Source of the DNA: Chiua virens
Lineage: Eukaryota; Basidiomycota; Agaricomycetes; Boletales; Boletaceae
Reading direction: 5' to 3'
Length of the DNA: 64,000 nt
Assembly (NCBI GenBank): GCA_019787685.1
Contig: JAHNUO010000023.1
Coordinates: 124,001 to 188,000, forward strand
Shown here: in pieces, positions 20,810-31,763 of the stretch
Numbering within the stretch: position 1 is the first letter of the stretch
Layout: each line of letters begins with the position of its first letter
The notes under the pieces: generated by a model
Told to the model about the DNA's origin: nothing
The model's input: only the letters and a program-made list of their open reading frames with translations
Databases searched by the model: none
Position numbers and translations under genes: made by a program

Positions 20810-21429
20810 GAGAATCAAGGTTCGGCTCAAGGAAACCCTCGGATGAATAACTGACGGGACTGTTAAAGTGATAGACAAAGAACATGGGACAAGACGAGAA
20901 CTAACTGATCGAGGTACGAATTGAAAATGCACCTCTGGATGAAGCTTTAGAGGCGGTCGTGGGGGAAGTGAACGCAGAGTTGATCTAGAAAATTTGGGCG
21001 ACTGCGCCAACTAGTCATATTTTGAAGAACAGAGTTGACGCTGGAGGAGTCAGGACACATACTTGTAGGGATTAATGGTGAGGATGGCAGAGGCTCGAGA
21101 GGTTCTTAATAGAACTGCAGTTGTCGCAGAGCATTTCGAGAAAGGATGGTGAACCCGAGGACCATAGTCAGAAGGCGACGATACAAATAGTTGCCAACAC
21201 AGGGGTGTCGAGGGGAGGGTTTGGGTTTTCGAGGCGTTCAACGTCGTGCAGAAGTGTTGGTTCGCAGTCACTCCAAACACCTCCGCTAGTACTCTTGCCC
21301 TTGGTGAGACCCTTAGCGTGGTGTATAATACCATAATGACCGACTCATGGCCCGACTCAATAATCTGCCAGTGCATGACTGCACACTCCAGCGCCTTTCC
21401 AGTGGAGAACACTTGGAGAATGTTAGACT

Positions 21430-21850
21430 AACATTGCCAACGTAGAGCCGATTTCTTGGGTTTTGTTGCGTGCCGGAGTAGTCGTGGTGAGGAGGCCGTG
21501 GAGAGGAGCTGCGCTTGGTGCCTTGCCTAGCCATCTCCATACCGATTTTTCCCGGTACAGGAGTCGCACGGAATCGTGAATCGTTTTCTCAATCCTAGTT
21601 ATTCGTGGATCGGGTAACCACAACTGACAAAGAAAAGTCATCATTTGCCTTACGAATGAGTAACGGCCAAGAAGAGGTACCTCTGAGAGCTTGCGGATGG
21701 CCCTTTGCGCGTCCTCCGGAGATTCAAACTCTACAGTACTATTATACTATATTGGACTTAAGTGAATGATCACTAATGCAAATGGAATAACATACTCTTT
21801 GGAAATGCCAGTGGATGTGATGAGTACTTCGGCTGAGGACCTCCCAGCTA
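21430..21850 (-). pseudogene. RRM-type RNA-binding protein fragment
   Basis: On the minus strand, VLITSTGISK is followed, after a probable intron (GTATGT...TATAG), by TVEFESPEDAQRAIRKLSEV and PLLGR, the second half of an RNA-recognition motif with an RNP1-like segment. Then come SRFRATPVPGKIGMEMARQG, a proline-rich linker, and RNRLYVGNVS, the start of a second RRM. The order is that of Gbp2/Hrb1-like shuttling mRNA-binding proteins. The second RRM does not continue convincingly past about 21430. Both ends are missing. Confidence 0.55.
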
Positions 21851-22639
21851 TTTAGGAAGAAAACGATGAACAGCCGCCACTGGCAGATCAGCCACTCCAT
21901 TCTCCTTCGTTAGCTCATACTCGTGGAATTACGCAAGCGGCAACCACGGCCATTTCCCCTCTCTCCCACGCAAAGAAAATGGATCTATCTGAGATTCCCT
22001 CACCCACCTCTCATCATGAATTCCATAATATCACAGTGCTTGACGTAGTTGAGATTGCCCACGTAAATCCAGGCTCGATTTTCTCCCTTGCTGATCTCGG
22101 CGAATTTCCGCTTCTTCATGCTCAGCATTCATGGGCCCATCAAGGAAACAGGCGAATAGGTCAGCAGGCTTGAAATCACGGCTTCACGAACAAGTGCGTG
22201 ACGGACTCCACGAACAGGGTGTCAGACCGAGCGCCAAGAGTAACTACGGTCACAGGGAGAAGCATAGCGCCTGCGAGGGAACTGAGAGCGAGAGCGGCTG
22301 CGAGAATGTTTTCGACGCTAAATATCGGGAGAAAGCAGATGGATACCGCATATATGCCAAGTCAATCAAAAAAAGAACGAACCTGGCCACCGTTCCGCCT
22401 CTCATCAAACTCCCCGCGGTCGGTACGCCTCCTACGAACTGTGAGAGTCATGTGTTAAGCAGAAAAAAAAGAATGGAGAAACTGAAAGGAAACGGACCCA
22501 GGTCCCGAAGGTCTGGTTCCCAGAAGAAACCAAGGCCGAGCTATCGTAAAACCTGAGTTGCGGTTCGAAATGGAAGTTGGCGCGGCCATAAGCGAGCTAA
22601 AAAGGGCCAGAAAATGTCCAGGACATATCCAGGATGACA

Positions 22640-23400
22640 CGACGATGACCAGATATGTTGTCAATAAACTTGTCTCCATTAAGAAAAGGGAGGGACGAGG
22701 GACGAGACGAGAACAAAGGGGAAGGCGACGAAGGTGAAAGACGACGAGGACGAGGATGAGGACACGATCACGCGTTGTTGTCGTCTGATGAGGCAAGACG
22801 AGGGTAGAGGGGAGGGGGGATGAGGACGAAAGGCGACGACGGCGACAGCGAAAGAACGGCATTATCATGGTTATCAAGGCGTCGTTGGCGTCGTTGTGAA
22901 TGACAGACCCGGGGTGGCAGCTTGCAAGAGCGGGAGTCAGTCTTGTGAAGAACGTAGGCTGGAGAGGAAATGTGACGTTACCCAAACTCGAGCACTCATT
23001 ATACAGCTTGGATACCATGTAAGAGGTATATAAGGTGTAGGGGCACGTTCCGCTGCGTTGGAGAAACGAGGAAGGCGAATGCAAGTGCGGAAGGGGAAGG
23101 AGACTGAGCCGGAGTTGGTTTGGTGAGTTGGTGAGAAAGAGTGAACGCGTGCGTGCGTCAGAGAGCGAGACGAGTCGGAAAACGTGCGGAATCAGCGGAA
23201 TCGAAAAGCGTGCGGAACGTCGGAAGACTTCGGAATGGACTGGAACGATCTGCGGATTCTGATACTGATGATTATTCCGGACCAGATCGGTAGCCGGACG
23301 CGGAGCAGTCCTTACAAAGGTATATCACACATTCGTGCTTCGAGTGATGCCACTACAGGCTATCCACATTTGTAGCTTTAGAGATTATAAAATCTAGATA
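22640..23400. repeat. Duplicated non-coding block with a purine-rich simple-sequence expansion
   Basis: The start (AACTTGTCTCCATTA, then GGGAGGGACGAGGGACGAGA) matches 58425-58470 in copy B. In copy A the following 150 bases are an irregular GA/GACGA-rich simple sequence that is mostly absent from copy B. The tail, AAATCTAGATATTTGATATC near 23390, matches 58745 and leads into the JmjC gene 3' end. Confidence 0.55.
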
Positions 23401-23409
23401 TTTGATATC

Positions 23410-25751
23410 CTACTTAACACCTTTCAAAGACGGGAATAAAGGATCTCTGCCCTTAGAAGGGACCGCTGGAAGTTCTATAGTTTCATCTCCACTGGAATAA
23501 TAAGGACCACTATTGTCCACAAAGGTCCTTGCCTTGTCCACGTCGATCTTCATCCAACGGAGAAGGCTCTTGGCACATTGAGTGGCATACGTGACTTCTC
23601 CCCTGGCTTCCAACAGGGTAGGATTCCCGTTGCCCCTGTTGTTGATATTTTGGTTACGGTCCCAATCGATAATCATGATCAGAAGACTGAGTAGGCTTCT
23701 CTTTGCTATTTTTCCTACCAGGGAAATCAGTTACTGCGTCATTAAATGAGTGTGGCTGGCTTACTTGGTTCTGATCGGTACCGCAGAGCAATAAGCATGC
23801 GACGTATAGTACGCATGAAACCACGGCGTTCATCATTGGTCAGTGATTCTCCGTCTTGAACAGGCAACAAAGACGAAACAGCCCGAGTCAAGTGCATGGT
23901 TTCGTAGCTGAAAAAATAGCCACCTGTGAAATAGAAGGTACTGGAGTATACACAGCATGAAGAACCCCAGGAGGCTGGAACCTACACCCAAGAGTAAATG
24001 ATATTCACCTTGGTAAAAGGTAATATAGACTTACATCACGTCACCTTCCTCGAGACAGATGGTAGCAACATCTGCATCAGAGAAGAAGGTACCTTGAGAA
24101 GGCCATGCTGCCTGATCAAATACTTTCTTGAGGTTCTCACAGGAGGTTGGGCATAGGGTCCTCTTGGGCCGGATGATTCCCCAAATCTTGGCGCCCAAGT
24201 TCCCGACAACGTAGGTGCACAGACCACAGCAATCATGATGTGGGAAGGTCACAAAACCTGGATGGGTGACCAACCGCCATCCCTGAGAGCTCCAGGTGGC
24301 CGCCGGAACGAAAAAGGGACCCTCAGTGGTGACGTTCAGTCTGGGCTCGTTCCGTTTGTTTGAAGTCTGAGTCAGCCTCAGATACAGGGTCTGATTCCAG
24401 GCCATCGTTGAGTCCATGAGGGGATCTATCCACCAGGGATGGTTTGGATTGACATCTTTTGAGTCCAGGAAGTTTCCGCAGACCTGGGGAGATTCCGTAA
24501 GATCTACGAACTGCTTCAACGTCGTGGTTTTGTGCACGTCCACGGTCGTCTCAGATTCCCGATTTGCTGCCACAATACTTCCATCCACCCATTGACATCG
24601 CTGTCCCAAGTCTCCAAATCGATTCAACATATTTTGCTTCGAAAGTGTCATGCTGAGCTCAGGAGTCCAGCCTCGTACGACGACTGACGTTGATTCCCGC
24701 AAGAAGGAGCGAATTTGATCCGTGAGGTGTGTCCATGTACTTTGAATCCTTTCTTCGTCATATTCTGCAGGGTTTTTTAGAACTGGATCAAGTTCCAGTT
24801 CCACCACCAGGTCCCGGACCACAGTGTTCCGAGCCAGAACGCTCGGAAGATCGGCTTTGGGCCAGTTTAGTCACTATGGTGCTTTCCTGGTCCTTTAAAC
24901 CGCGCTGTCAGGACGTTCGGGGCATTATAAACGAATATACCCACCTTATGACAGCTCTTTCCCACAAAAGGCAAATACGTCTCAAAGCCTGCGTCCCACT
25001 GTACTGTTCCGGTCTCTTCCGAAATCCCGACTAAGGACAAGAGCCTCCTCGACTGAGGAAAACTTCAGTTATACTCAGGAACAGTTCTAATATTTTTCTT
25101 ACAGATTTAGATTCCTTTTCAAATCTTCCAGTTTGACGTTGGCGTTCTAATGAATTCTCGTAGTAGCCAGGTGGTTAAGTAACTCACTGGGTTCGTGACA
25201 GTTGTGCTCGGTGTCTTCCAAAACTTCGTCTTCGACAGCATTTCTCTCTGTTACAATGGTACATCACTATTTTAAGGGGGAGAGCAAAGATATAAGCTGA
25301 ACTTACTGTGACATTCTAGACGCTCCTGATCAGTCACCTCAACCACTTCTGTAATCTTCATAGCGATCTCATTCAAATCCACACAGTCTTGGAAGCGTGT
25401 CAGAAGCGCTTCAATGTCATCGAATCGATTAAGGGGACCGCTGTAATTTTGATTCGAAGGCATCCAGTACGGCAGTGCGTTGCCTGTGAACGCCGCCACA
25501 GACTCAGGTCCTTTGGGATGGAAGACACGTGATTGCACTTGAGAGATGGTGATGTTCTTCCACTCGTTCTTGTAGTATATCGATACCGTTTGAGCTGAGA
25601 AGTCGTACAAAAAGTCGCCCACTGCAGGGTTTCGCGGACGTATTCCACAGTTCAGCGCGTATAAGGTTGCTCCTCCCCCGCCGATGTCCGATATAGATGT
25701 TTCGAAGACAGTTTGTCTTCCCTGTGAGCATCGTGTAAGGATGGATTCCAT
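23410..25751 (-). pseudogene. JmjC-domain protein, copy A, apparently frameshifted
   Basis: A multi-exon gene about 85 percent like 58764-61122. The first exon (25751 to about 25306) reads GGGGATLYALNCGIRPRNPA and continues to LNRFDDIEALLTRFQDCVDL. A small basic exon and two more follow, ending WDAGFETYLPFVGKSCHK. The main exon (to 24031) carries RDLVVELELDPVLKN and the iron site TFPHHDCCGLCTYVVG with AKIWGIIRPKR. The next has PPGVLHAVYTP, and the last reads IDWDRNQNINNRGNGNPTLL to a stop at 23410. Compared with copy B, 23 bases are missing near 24823 and one base near 23929 (just after VYTPVPSI), each breaking the frame. JmjC proteins are Fe(II)/2-oxoglutarate hydroxylases or histone demethylases; this copy would be truncated. 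Confidence 0.7.
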
Positions 25752-25937
25752 AGGATAGGATAGGATACCGCGCTTTTAAAAGCAAGCGACAGTGTAGGTC
25801 ACTAGTGTCAGGTGACCGCTACTTATATTGGTGTAATTAGCCAAATCACACTTCCTGGCATTGAAAAGCTACAGCGAAACCACTAGGATTTGTGTAAAAC
25901 ATGCATTGAAATTGAGGTACACAATGGTTTGTGGGCT

Positions 25938-26963
25938 CTAGTCTAGTTCAAGTTCGTCTCTAACTTCTAAGCACTCGGTCACAAAATCGACTGCTTCCAG
26001 TATCGCGGCATCATTGGGACACATCTTTCTCAAGTAGTCCAGATGCCAGAGAGTCATCCTGATGTTCCCTATTATTTTCACAACCTTCAGCGAGTCCTTC
26101 AGAAGCTTGACAGCATCTGAAAGCTCTTCTCTCCTGTTCACTAATTCGAGGAGGCGATCTATATGGAACGTCATGAGAGCTGGCAGGCTTGTGCTTTGCT
26201 TTGAGCGTTTGGAGCTCGGTTCTGGGGGACTATGTACTTCTAAAGAACGTTTCGGTCTGGAAAGCTAAAAAAAGCAAGATAACAATAAATCAGGACCCTG
26301 AGAACATTCCACTTACTGGTAACTGGGTGGATTGTGGTTCAGACATGGTCTGGTTGTTTTCCGTGACAGTAACATTTTTATCGTTCCGCACACCTGTATT
26401 TGAGCCTTCAGGTTGCGAGGCTCGTGGCACTTCCTGAGCACGGTTCGACTCAGATGCAGAGGCCTGAATACAACGACAGTCACCCCATGAAAATAAAGTC
26501 AGATCTCAAGGATGTTGAATTCAGCTTGTAGAAAACGCTTGCCTCTGGTCTGACCGGTTCTCTCCCATCCGCCACCTGATTTCCTGTAGGTGTTTTTTAT
26601 GTTCCCACTGGTCAAACCACCTCTAGAGTATGGTACACGTAAAACGTACCTGAATTTTGAACCTTCTCATCTTGTGCTTTGAACCACACAATCAGATTTT
26701 TAGAAATATTCGGATTCTTTGGAAACGTGAGGGGGAGACGGGTGTGGAGTCTCTGTGCGCGGTTTGAGCTGAGACTGAGCCCCTTGGAAAACTCCTGTAT
26801 ACTTTATAATCAAATGAATGAAAGGTAGCTTTACTTAATTTCAACCGACCTGCAAACATTTCTGGTCAGCTTCAGTCAGAGTTGACTTTGAAGACTCGTT
26901 GATCAAGTACTCGTTGACCTCTGTGAGAAGTTGAGCAAACGTTTCGTGAGGAAATGATGACAT
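25938..26963 (-). CDS. Unknown helical protein, cassette middle gene, copy A
   Basis: Paralogue of 61329-62312. The first exon (26963 to about 26850) reads MSSFPHETFAQLLTEVNEYL with NESSKSTLTEADQKCLQ. The second starts EFSKGLSLSSNRAQRLHTRL and continues LTFPKNPNISKNLIVWFKAQ. A middle part is variable; one frame contains HLQEIRWRMGENRS. The final exon reads FHIDRLLELVNRREELSDAV, then KVVKIIGNIRMTLWHLDYLR and ILEAVDFVTECLEVRDELEL, about 87 percent identical to copy B, to a stop at 25938. The product is mostly alpha-helical and hydrophilic. No domain is recognised; it is not a homeodomain despite the WFK motif. Middle exon boundaries are unresolved, and an in-frame TGA in one reading suggests either an unusual intron of about 29 bases or decay. 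Confidence 0.5.
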
Positions 26964-28329
26964 TATTCAGGAGTATCTAGTGAGCTGGTGGACGGGACGG
27001 AACGAGGATAGTTCAACTTGAACCCGGGTCGCGACTCCATCTCACCTGCCTGGCTTACGTAACGTGATCACCCAGGGACTTAGAATCAGCGGGACCGGAA
27101 ATACGGTAAAATCGTAGAACTATGCTCCTTTCTCAAAACTCGTACGTAACAGTACTCCAGTGCACATGCTTCCGGTCGAAGGGTCGGAAGCTCCTTTCGT
27201 TTATCACTGGCCCGGGCACAGTCTGGCAGAGTGCGCGGCGAGGAAATAGTGGGGTGGTTTACGAACTCGAAAGTCGTAAGTATTCGATCGCACCAAGTGT
27301 TGAGTCTGAGAGGGTCACAGGGAAGTCAAAGAGGAATTACTGGAATGAATTGGATGAAGCGGGGAGTAAGTTTGCGAACAGTCGTAGTCAAGTGTGAATG
27401 AATGTGAGCAGCTCAGCCTCCGAGTCGAAGCCGCCGGTATGAGCAATCGAGGGCAACTGACGAAAAAAAAACGTAAGCACCGTGTCAGTTGACAATAAGT
27501 AGAGGACTAGCCTGAACCTGAAGCTACTAACTCCACAGCTCTATCATCCCGGAGTCAAGCTGAAGGAGGGGATAGGAATCCCACACCATACAAGCTGAAG
27601 ACTGGCTCACTACATAAACCTCGAGAGTCGTCAGAAGTGCTACTATACTCCTAGGAACTTGTCGGAACTTCAATTAACGGTCAACACAGAAGGGGGAAGA
27701 AAACACACCAACTGGGAGAGTAAACTCGGATTCGGAGATTTCAGATGACCGAGACGATAGAACGACTGCACCACAGAGTATAGTACAAACTCTCACCTTA
27801 TGCCCTACCTGTAGAACCAATCAAGATGAACAATTCGAGAGAAAGAATACCGTACGAGAAATCAACCACTGGGAGAGAGAGGATGCACCAAATAGTCCCA
27901 AGAGCCCCCCCGGTCGGAGGCTGCGGCGAGCGTCAACGACGGCAGATATGAACAATATAACTGGACATAGGGTGGTAACTGTTACCGTTCGAGTACCGTC
28001 ATGCGTCGGGACACACCACGGACTCGGACTCAAAGCTCTTTTGAGTATTCTCAGTTTCAAGATTTTTGTTAACATGGTACCTCGCAACACAGCGAACTCT
28101 AAGAATTAGAATCTCAAGTTTGATAGCCTCGTAGAAGTTACCCCACGCGACCGCTGGTACACTTTACTAAAGTGTAAGCCAGCGGGTCCAGCCGGGCTTC
28201 CCAAGTCATTATGTAAGCGATGTTCGTGTCCCCCCAGTGTACACCTTGGGTATGTCGTCAGCTTAGATTTCTCTTATACTCTTATATGCCGAAACTGCAG
28301 TCTACTTATAACTGTGTTCGTCAATCACC
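26964..28329. promoter_or_regulatory. Shared divergent promoter region, copy A
   Basis: 1.37 kb between two divergent genes. The corresponding interval in copy B (62313-63034) is only about 0.72 kb, with matching blocks near the two starts. The stretch just upstream of the plus-strand gene, CTTATACTCTTATATGCCGA at about 28275, is conserved in copy B (CTTATACTCTTATACGCCGA) and may include the core promoter. No protein-coding evidence inside. Confidence 0.4.
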
Positions 28330-29666
28330 ATGAAACCTTCCTACCAAATCGATGAAAACGCTCTCCTTGCTGTCGTCCGTGTACGAGCTGCACTCGCACT
28401 GGTTCCTTATATCGTTGGGTTAAGGGAAACTTGGACATTCTGGATGCGCGACAATCTAGAACGTGAAGTTGTAAGTTACCTGTGGTCTGATTTGGAACCT
28501 AAGACCACGAATCCCTGCTTTCAGGCCCACCTTTCCGAACCCACTGCTAGTTCTCCACACCCAAAGCTTCTGGGGAGCTTAAAAGAAATGTTATACGTCC
28601 ACTATACTAGTGGAATAGAGGCAGATACACTTCGCTTTGAGGGGATTCGCGCTGATGATCCCTCGGTATCTGGCCCGGAATATGTGGATGTACCTGAAGA
28701 GCAGCTACCTGCTCTCCAAGGTGATCTATGGTGGACGATGTTGCCACTATCTGGTGGGTAAAATCTACATTATTTTCTTATCGCGTGTAATTATCATCCT
28801 TTACTTCAGTGAGTTTAGAGGAAGCACCGCCGCCTTCATCCCTTGTCCCGTTGGGTTCAATGGCACAAGGGTCTTCTTTCCAACTAAAGAATGTGCCGGG
28901 TCAATCGCAAAAGATCATGTTGAAGCTGGATCTCAGTAAGACGGGCAGAGTGCCAACTGGTGATGTTATAATTATTCAAGAAAACACACTTATTTATCGT
29001 CATGGCAGGACAGAACTCGGCCTCCAGCAAGAAAAGAAAGTCAAACGAGGTACCATCAGGCCGTAGGCAAACGCGACAATCCAATCTGCGCAAGTCTTTG
29101 GACAATGATGGGGAAGAGCAGGCTGCTGAGTTCATCCACACCTATCACATTCGCAAGGGGAAAGTGGCTACAGTAAAAAGGTTGCGACCTTCGGAAACCG
29201 AAGAAACACCTGAGGCGATCCAGGTAAGCTTTAAGACTCCAACTGCTTCTCAGATCTGACACTTAAAAGGTGTGCGACGCAAGTTCCTTTGCTCCGAACA
29301 GGACACGAGTTTCCGAGGCTGGACCTTCCTTGCAAAACTTGCAACGTGTACATCCAGTACGTGATATCCAGCAACCACGGCACGTTGTTTCCAGTGAGTC
29401 ATACATCCCTCCCTCCCTCCCCCTTTATTAAATGAATAAAAGGCTCGACTTCTCATCTGCTTGAACCAGCAAGAGTGGCCAAGACCCAGAAATCTGATTC
29501 GCTGGAAGGGACCGAAGAGCTGCAGTTGCTCTTGGTACAGCTGATGAAGCAGGTGACAGAGATGGACAAAAAGTTGGCCACGAGTGACCAAGAAAAGATT
29601 CATCTAAGGGCCAGAATCACTGCTCTAGAGCGCCAGGCCAAGTTTCTTAAACAGCAGATTCCTTGA
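28330..29666 (+). CDS. Coiled-coil protein of a lineage-specific family, copy A
   Basis: Six exons join in phase: 28330-28470, 28525-28755 (about), 28810-28935, 29009-29223, 29270-29393, 29470-29666. The N-terminal helical domain has NALLAVVRVRAALALVPYIV and WTFWMRDNLEREV. A second block reads HPKLLGSLKEMLYVHYTSGI then DDPSVSGPEYVDVPEEQLPA and GDLWW. A basic, probably nuclear, region follows (SSKKRKSNE, RRQTRQSNLRKS). Exon 5 starts VCDA, where the relative at 38223 has the zinc-cluster start VCDSC, but the other cysteines are gone in this frame. The last exon is a strong coiled coil, LQLLLVQLMKQVTEMDKKLA to the stop. The family is not known to me; a DNA-binding role is inferred from the 38.2 kb member. 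Confidence 0.65.
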
Positions 29667-29669
29667 TAT

Positions 29670-31760
29670 ACTTCCAGAGACAATGGCATAATATTGGATG
29701 GTGTTGAGCTTGAGACATACGTTTTAGAACAGAGACAGGCATTTGCATTTCTTGAGGTGGTAGTTGTTCGAACTCTTAACTCAGGATGGCCCAGGATCCA
29801 CTCTTAGTCACTTATCTGCCTTGATTGTTTCAGTCAACTGCCACAGAACACAGGTCTCATATGTTTATAATACGCTGATAATCATATAACCTCTATCCCA
29901 AAGTTTTCGTTGTGTAGGAGCGACATGGTGGGGAAGTGTTAAAACTAACGTTCTTGTGCCGTGAGCACGATGGTAGATTTCAACTTGCTTCATTGAGCAA
30001 CAATGAGTGTATATTCGAAGTAGGAGAAGGAAGGAAATGCTTGAGAATACAGGCTGCAGGCTACTGAAATTGTGTTCCAAAAGGGAATAATATTCATTAG
30101 TAACTACAGCATTCCATGTGCATGCGTTGAACAGCTGGAGAGAGGACAGGTAACGACCGTTGTCGTTAATCTTTCCGACCGGACATCATCCGAATAGCCA
30201 GCATACCGATCGGTAAAGAGAAACTTGGCGAGTTACATCGAGTCCAGCCTAGGTCCAGGAGTGTGCTTTGAAATTAGAGAACTTTGAAAATCTGACTTGA
30301 AATCACAGAGCTTGAGCGCGAATTCCTAGGACAGACGAGGTCATACCACTTGCAGAACTTACTGCTAAGGCAATCAAGCTACACCTGAGTCGATTCGGAA
30401 TGGCTCGGAATGGCTCGGAATTGACCGGTAGTCTGATTGTGCCCTGGGAGGGATCAAAGGACCTATAGCTACGGGCGTAACACCAGTCTACACTAGCCTA
30501 CAAAAAAGACCCTTGTAAAATCTCAAACGACCATCCATATCCGCCTGTCCATGATACTGCGAAGGATAACCTTGGGGGCGTGGCGAAGGCGAAGGTGAAG
30601 GCTGGTACTATCAGTGATCGTGACGCAGAACTGAGGGGGCAAAGACACGTATTGCATCATGGGGCGCGGGTGGTGTGGGAGACGTTCGTTGTGTATTCCG
30701 AAGACATGAATGAACGGGCGGGTTGTAACTGTGGTGTGGGATTAGGAGGGGGGGCGTTGTCTGTCATACAGTATAAATAGCGGTGAGAGGGACAGCGGCG
30801 ATGGTAGTGACAAGGTAGTGAACTGTGAGGGGCCCAGGAGTCCGGGAGAGGCGCATGGGCTCGGTGTGGAAACTTGCAATTGCTTAGGAACATCGATCAC
30901 TACGATCGCAGAAGCAAACATCTTCAGGTCACGGTGGCTGTTGGTCTTGTTATCTATAGTACCTGCAGGATCATTGGACCATCACACAGCAAATGCACCT
31001 AACGGTTGAGCTGACAGCTCGAATCCGAGTCACATGACACCGATCGCCAACGGCTCGGAGCGATTCAGACTTTGAAACTCCTTCAGGAAAAGTTGGCGCT
31101 GTGCAGGGCAAGGCAACAGCCTGAGGGCACACGGAGGCAGGCTCTTTCAACAGTCCGCAGCCTCTAGGCTCCTCAAATCCTCGACCGATACAGCCTGCTA
31201 CGCAGCGGGCTCAGGCTCTCTGGGCTCTTGCTGAACCACACCGTCTGTAGGCTGCGAGCAATACTTTCGGCTGCGCACGACAGCCAGTCGGAACAGACGA
31301 ACGCAGCCCAAGTCATCGGCGAGTGCAGTAGCACAGCCGCCCAGCTCGGTCTTCAACCCCGCCAGCCCAGCTAAAGCACACGGAGCTTCCTCTCGCCTGA
31401 TCCGATACAGCAACAGTGGGCATCCTCTGCCGTGCACCAGGTTCGAGTCTGCAGTAAGGACGGGGTGGCTGGCTGAGGTTGTTGTGGGAATGGTTCAGGT
31501 GTGTTTTAACGCTTCAGTTTTCAGCATGGCCAGAGCCACGCACACACTGAGTCCGAGCTGAGTTGCCACTTCACAGCGCTACCAAGCCCCAGCCAACCCG
31601 CCAGGTGCCTAGCTGCAGCGGCATCAAAGTTGGCAGCACCGCGATGCGAAGGGATCGATTGGTCGCGGCTTGCGACCCCTTTGAACGACCAATCTGCCAG
31701 CTAAACTGGCAGTGATGAAAACCATGCGACCGACGTGTTCTTGTAGATCGGACTCGACGT
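29670..31760. other. No gene seen
   Basis: Only unconnected short frames. It includes a small tandem GGAATGGCTC-type repeat near 30397-30420 and, around 30560-30800, a GC-richer stretch with no family signal. Confidence 0.5.
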
Positions 31761-31763
31761 GTT

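Larger units (their letters stand above)
19245..22635. other. About 3.4 kb present only in duplication copy A
   Basis: Copy B at about 58400 passes directly from sequence like 19155-19240 to sequence like 22640, so this interval is extra in copy A or deleted from copy B. It contains an RRM-protein fragment (21430-21850) and a low-confidence open frame at 20270-20809. The remainder, including 19500-20260, 20810-21420 and 21890-22630, shows no gene I can support. Confidence 0.55.

Noticed and set aside
20450..21010. 186-codon minus-strand open frame
   Set aside because: Composition is proline/serine/arginine-biased as in antisense frames, and no splice or family support was seen.
22131..22556. 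141-codon basic open frame
   Set aside because: Very lysine/arginine-rich without any conserved pattern, and absent from duplication copy B.
23184..23375. Open frame in the purine-rich block after 23100
   Set aside because: The region is a simple-sequence-rich part of the duplicated block, and the frame is not conserved in copy B.
26580..26963. Divergent gene pair as a homeodomain mating-type (HD1/HD2) locus
   Set aside because: The WFKAQDEK segment lacks the WFxNRR/WFQNHR recognition helix and the rest of a homeodomain, and the divergent partner has no homeodomain either.
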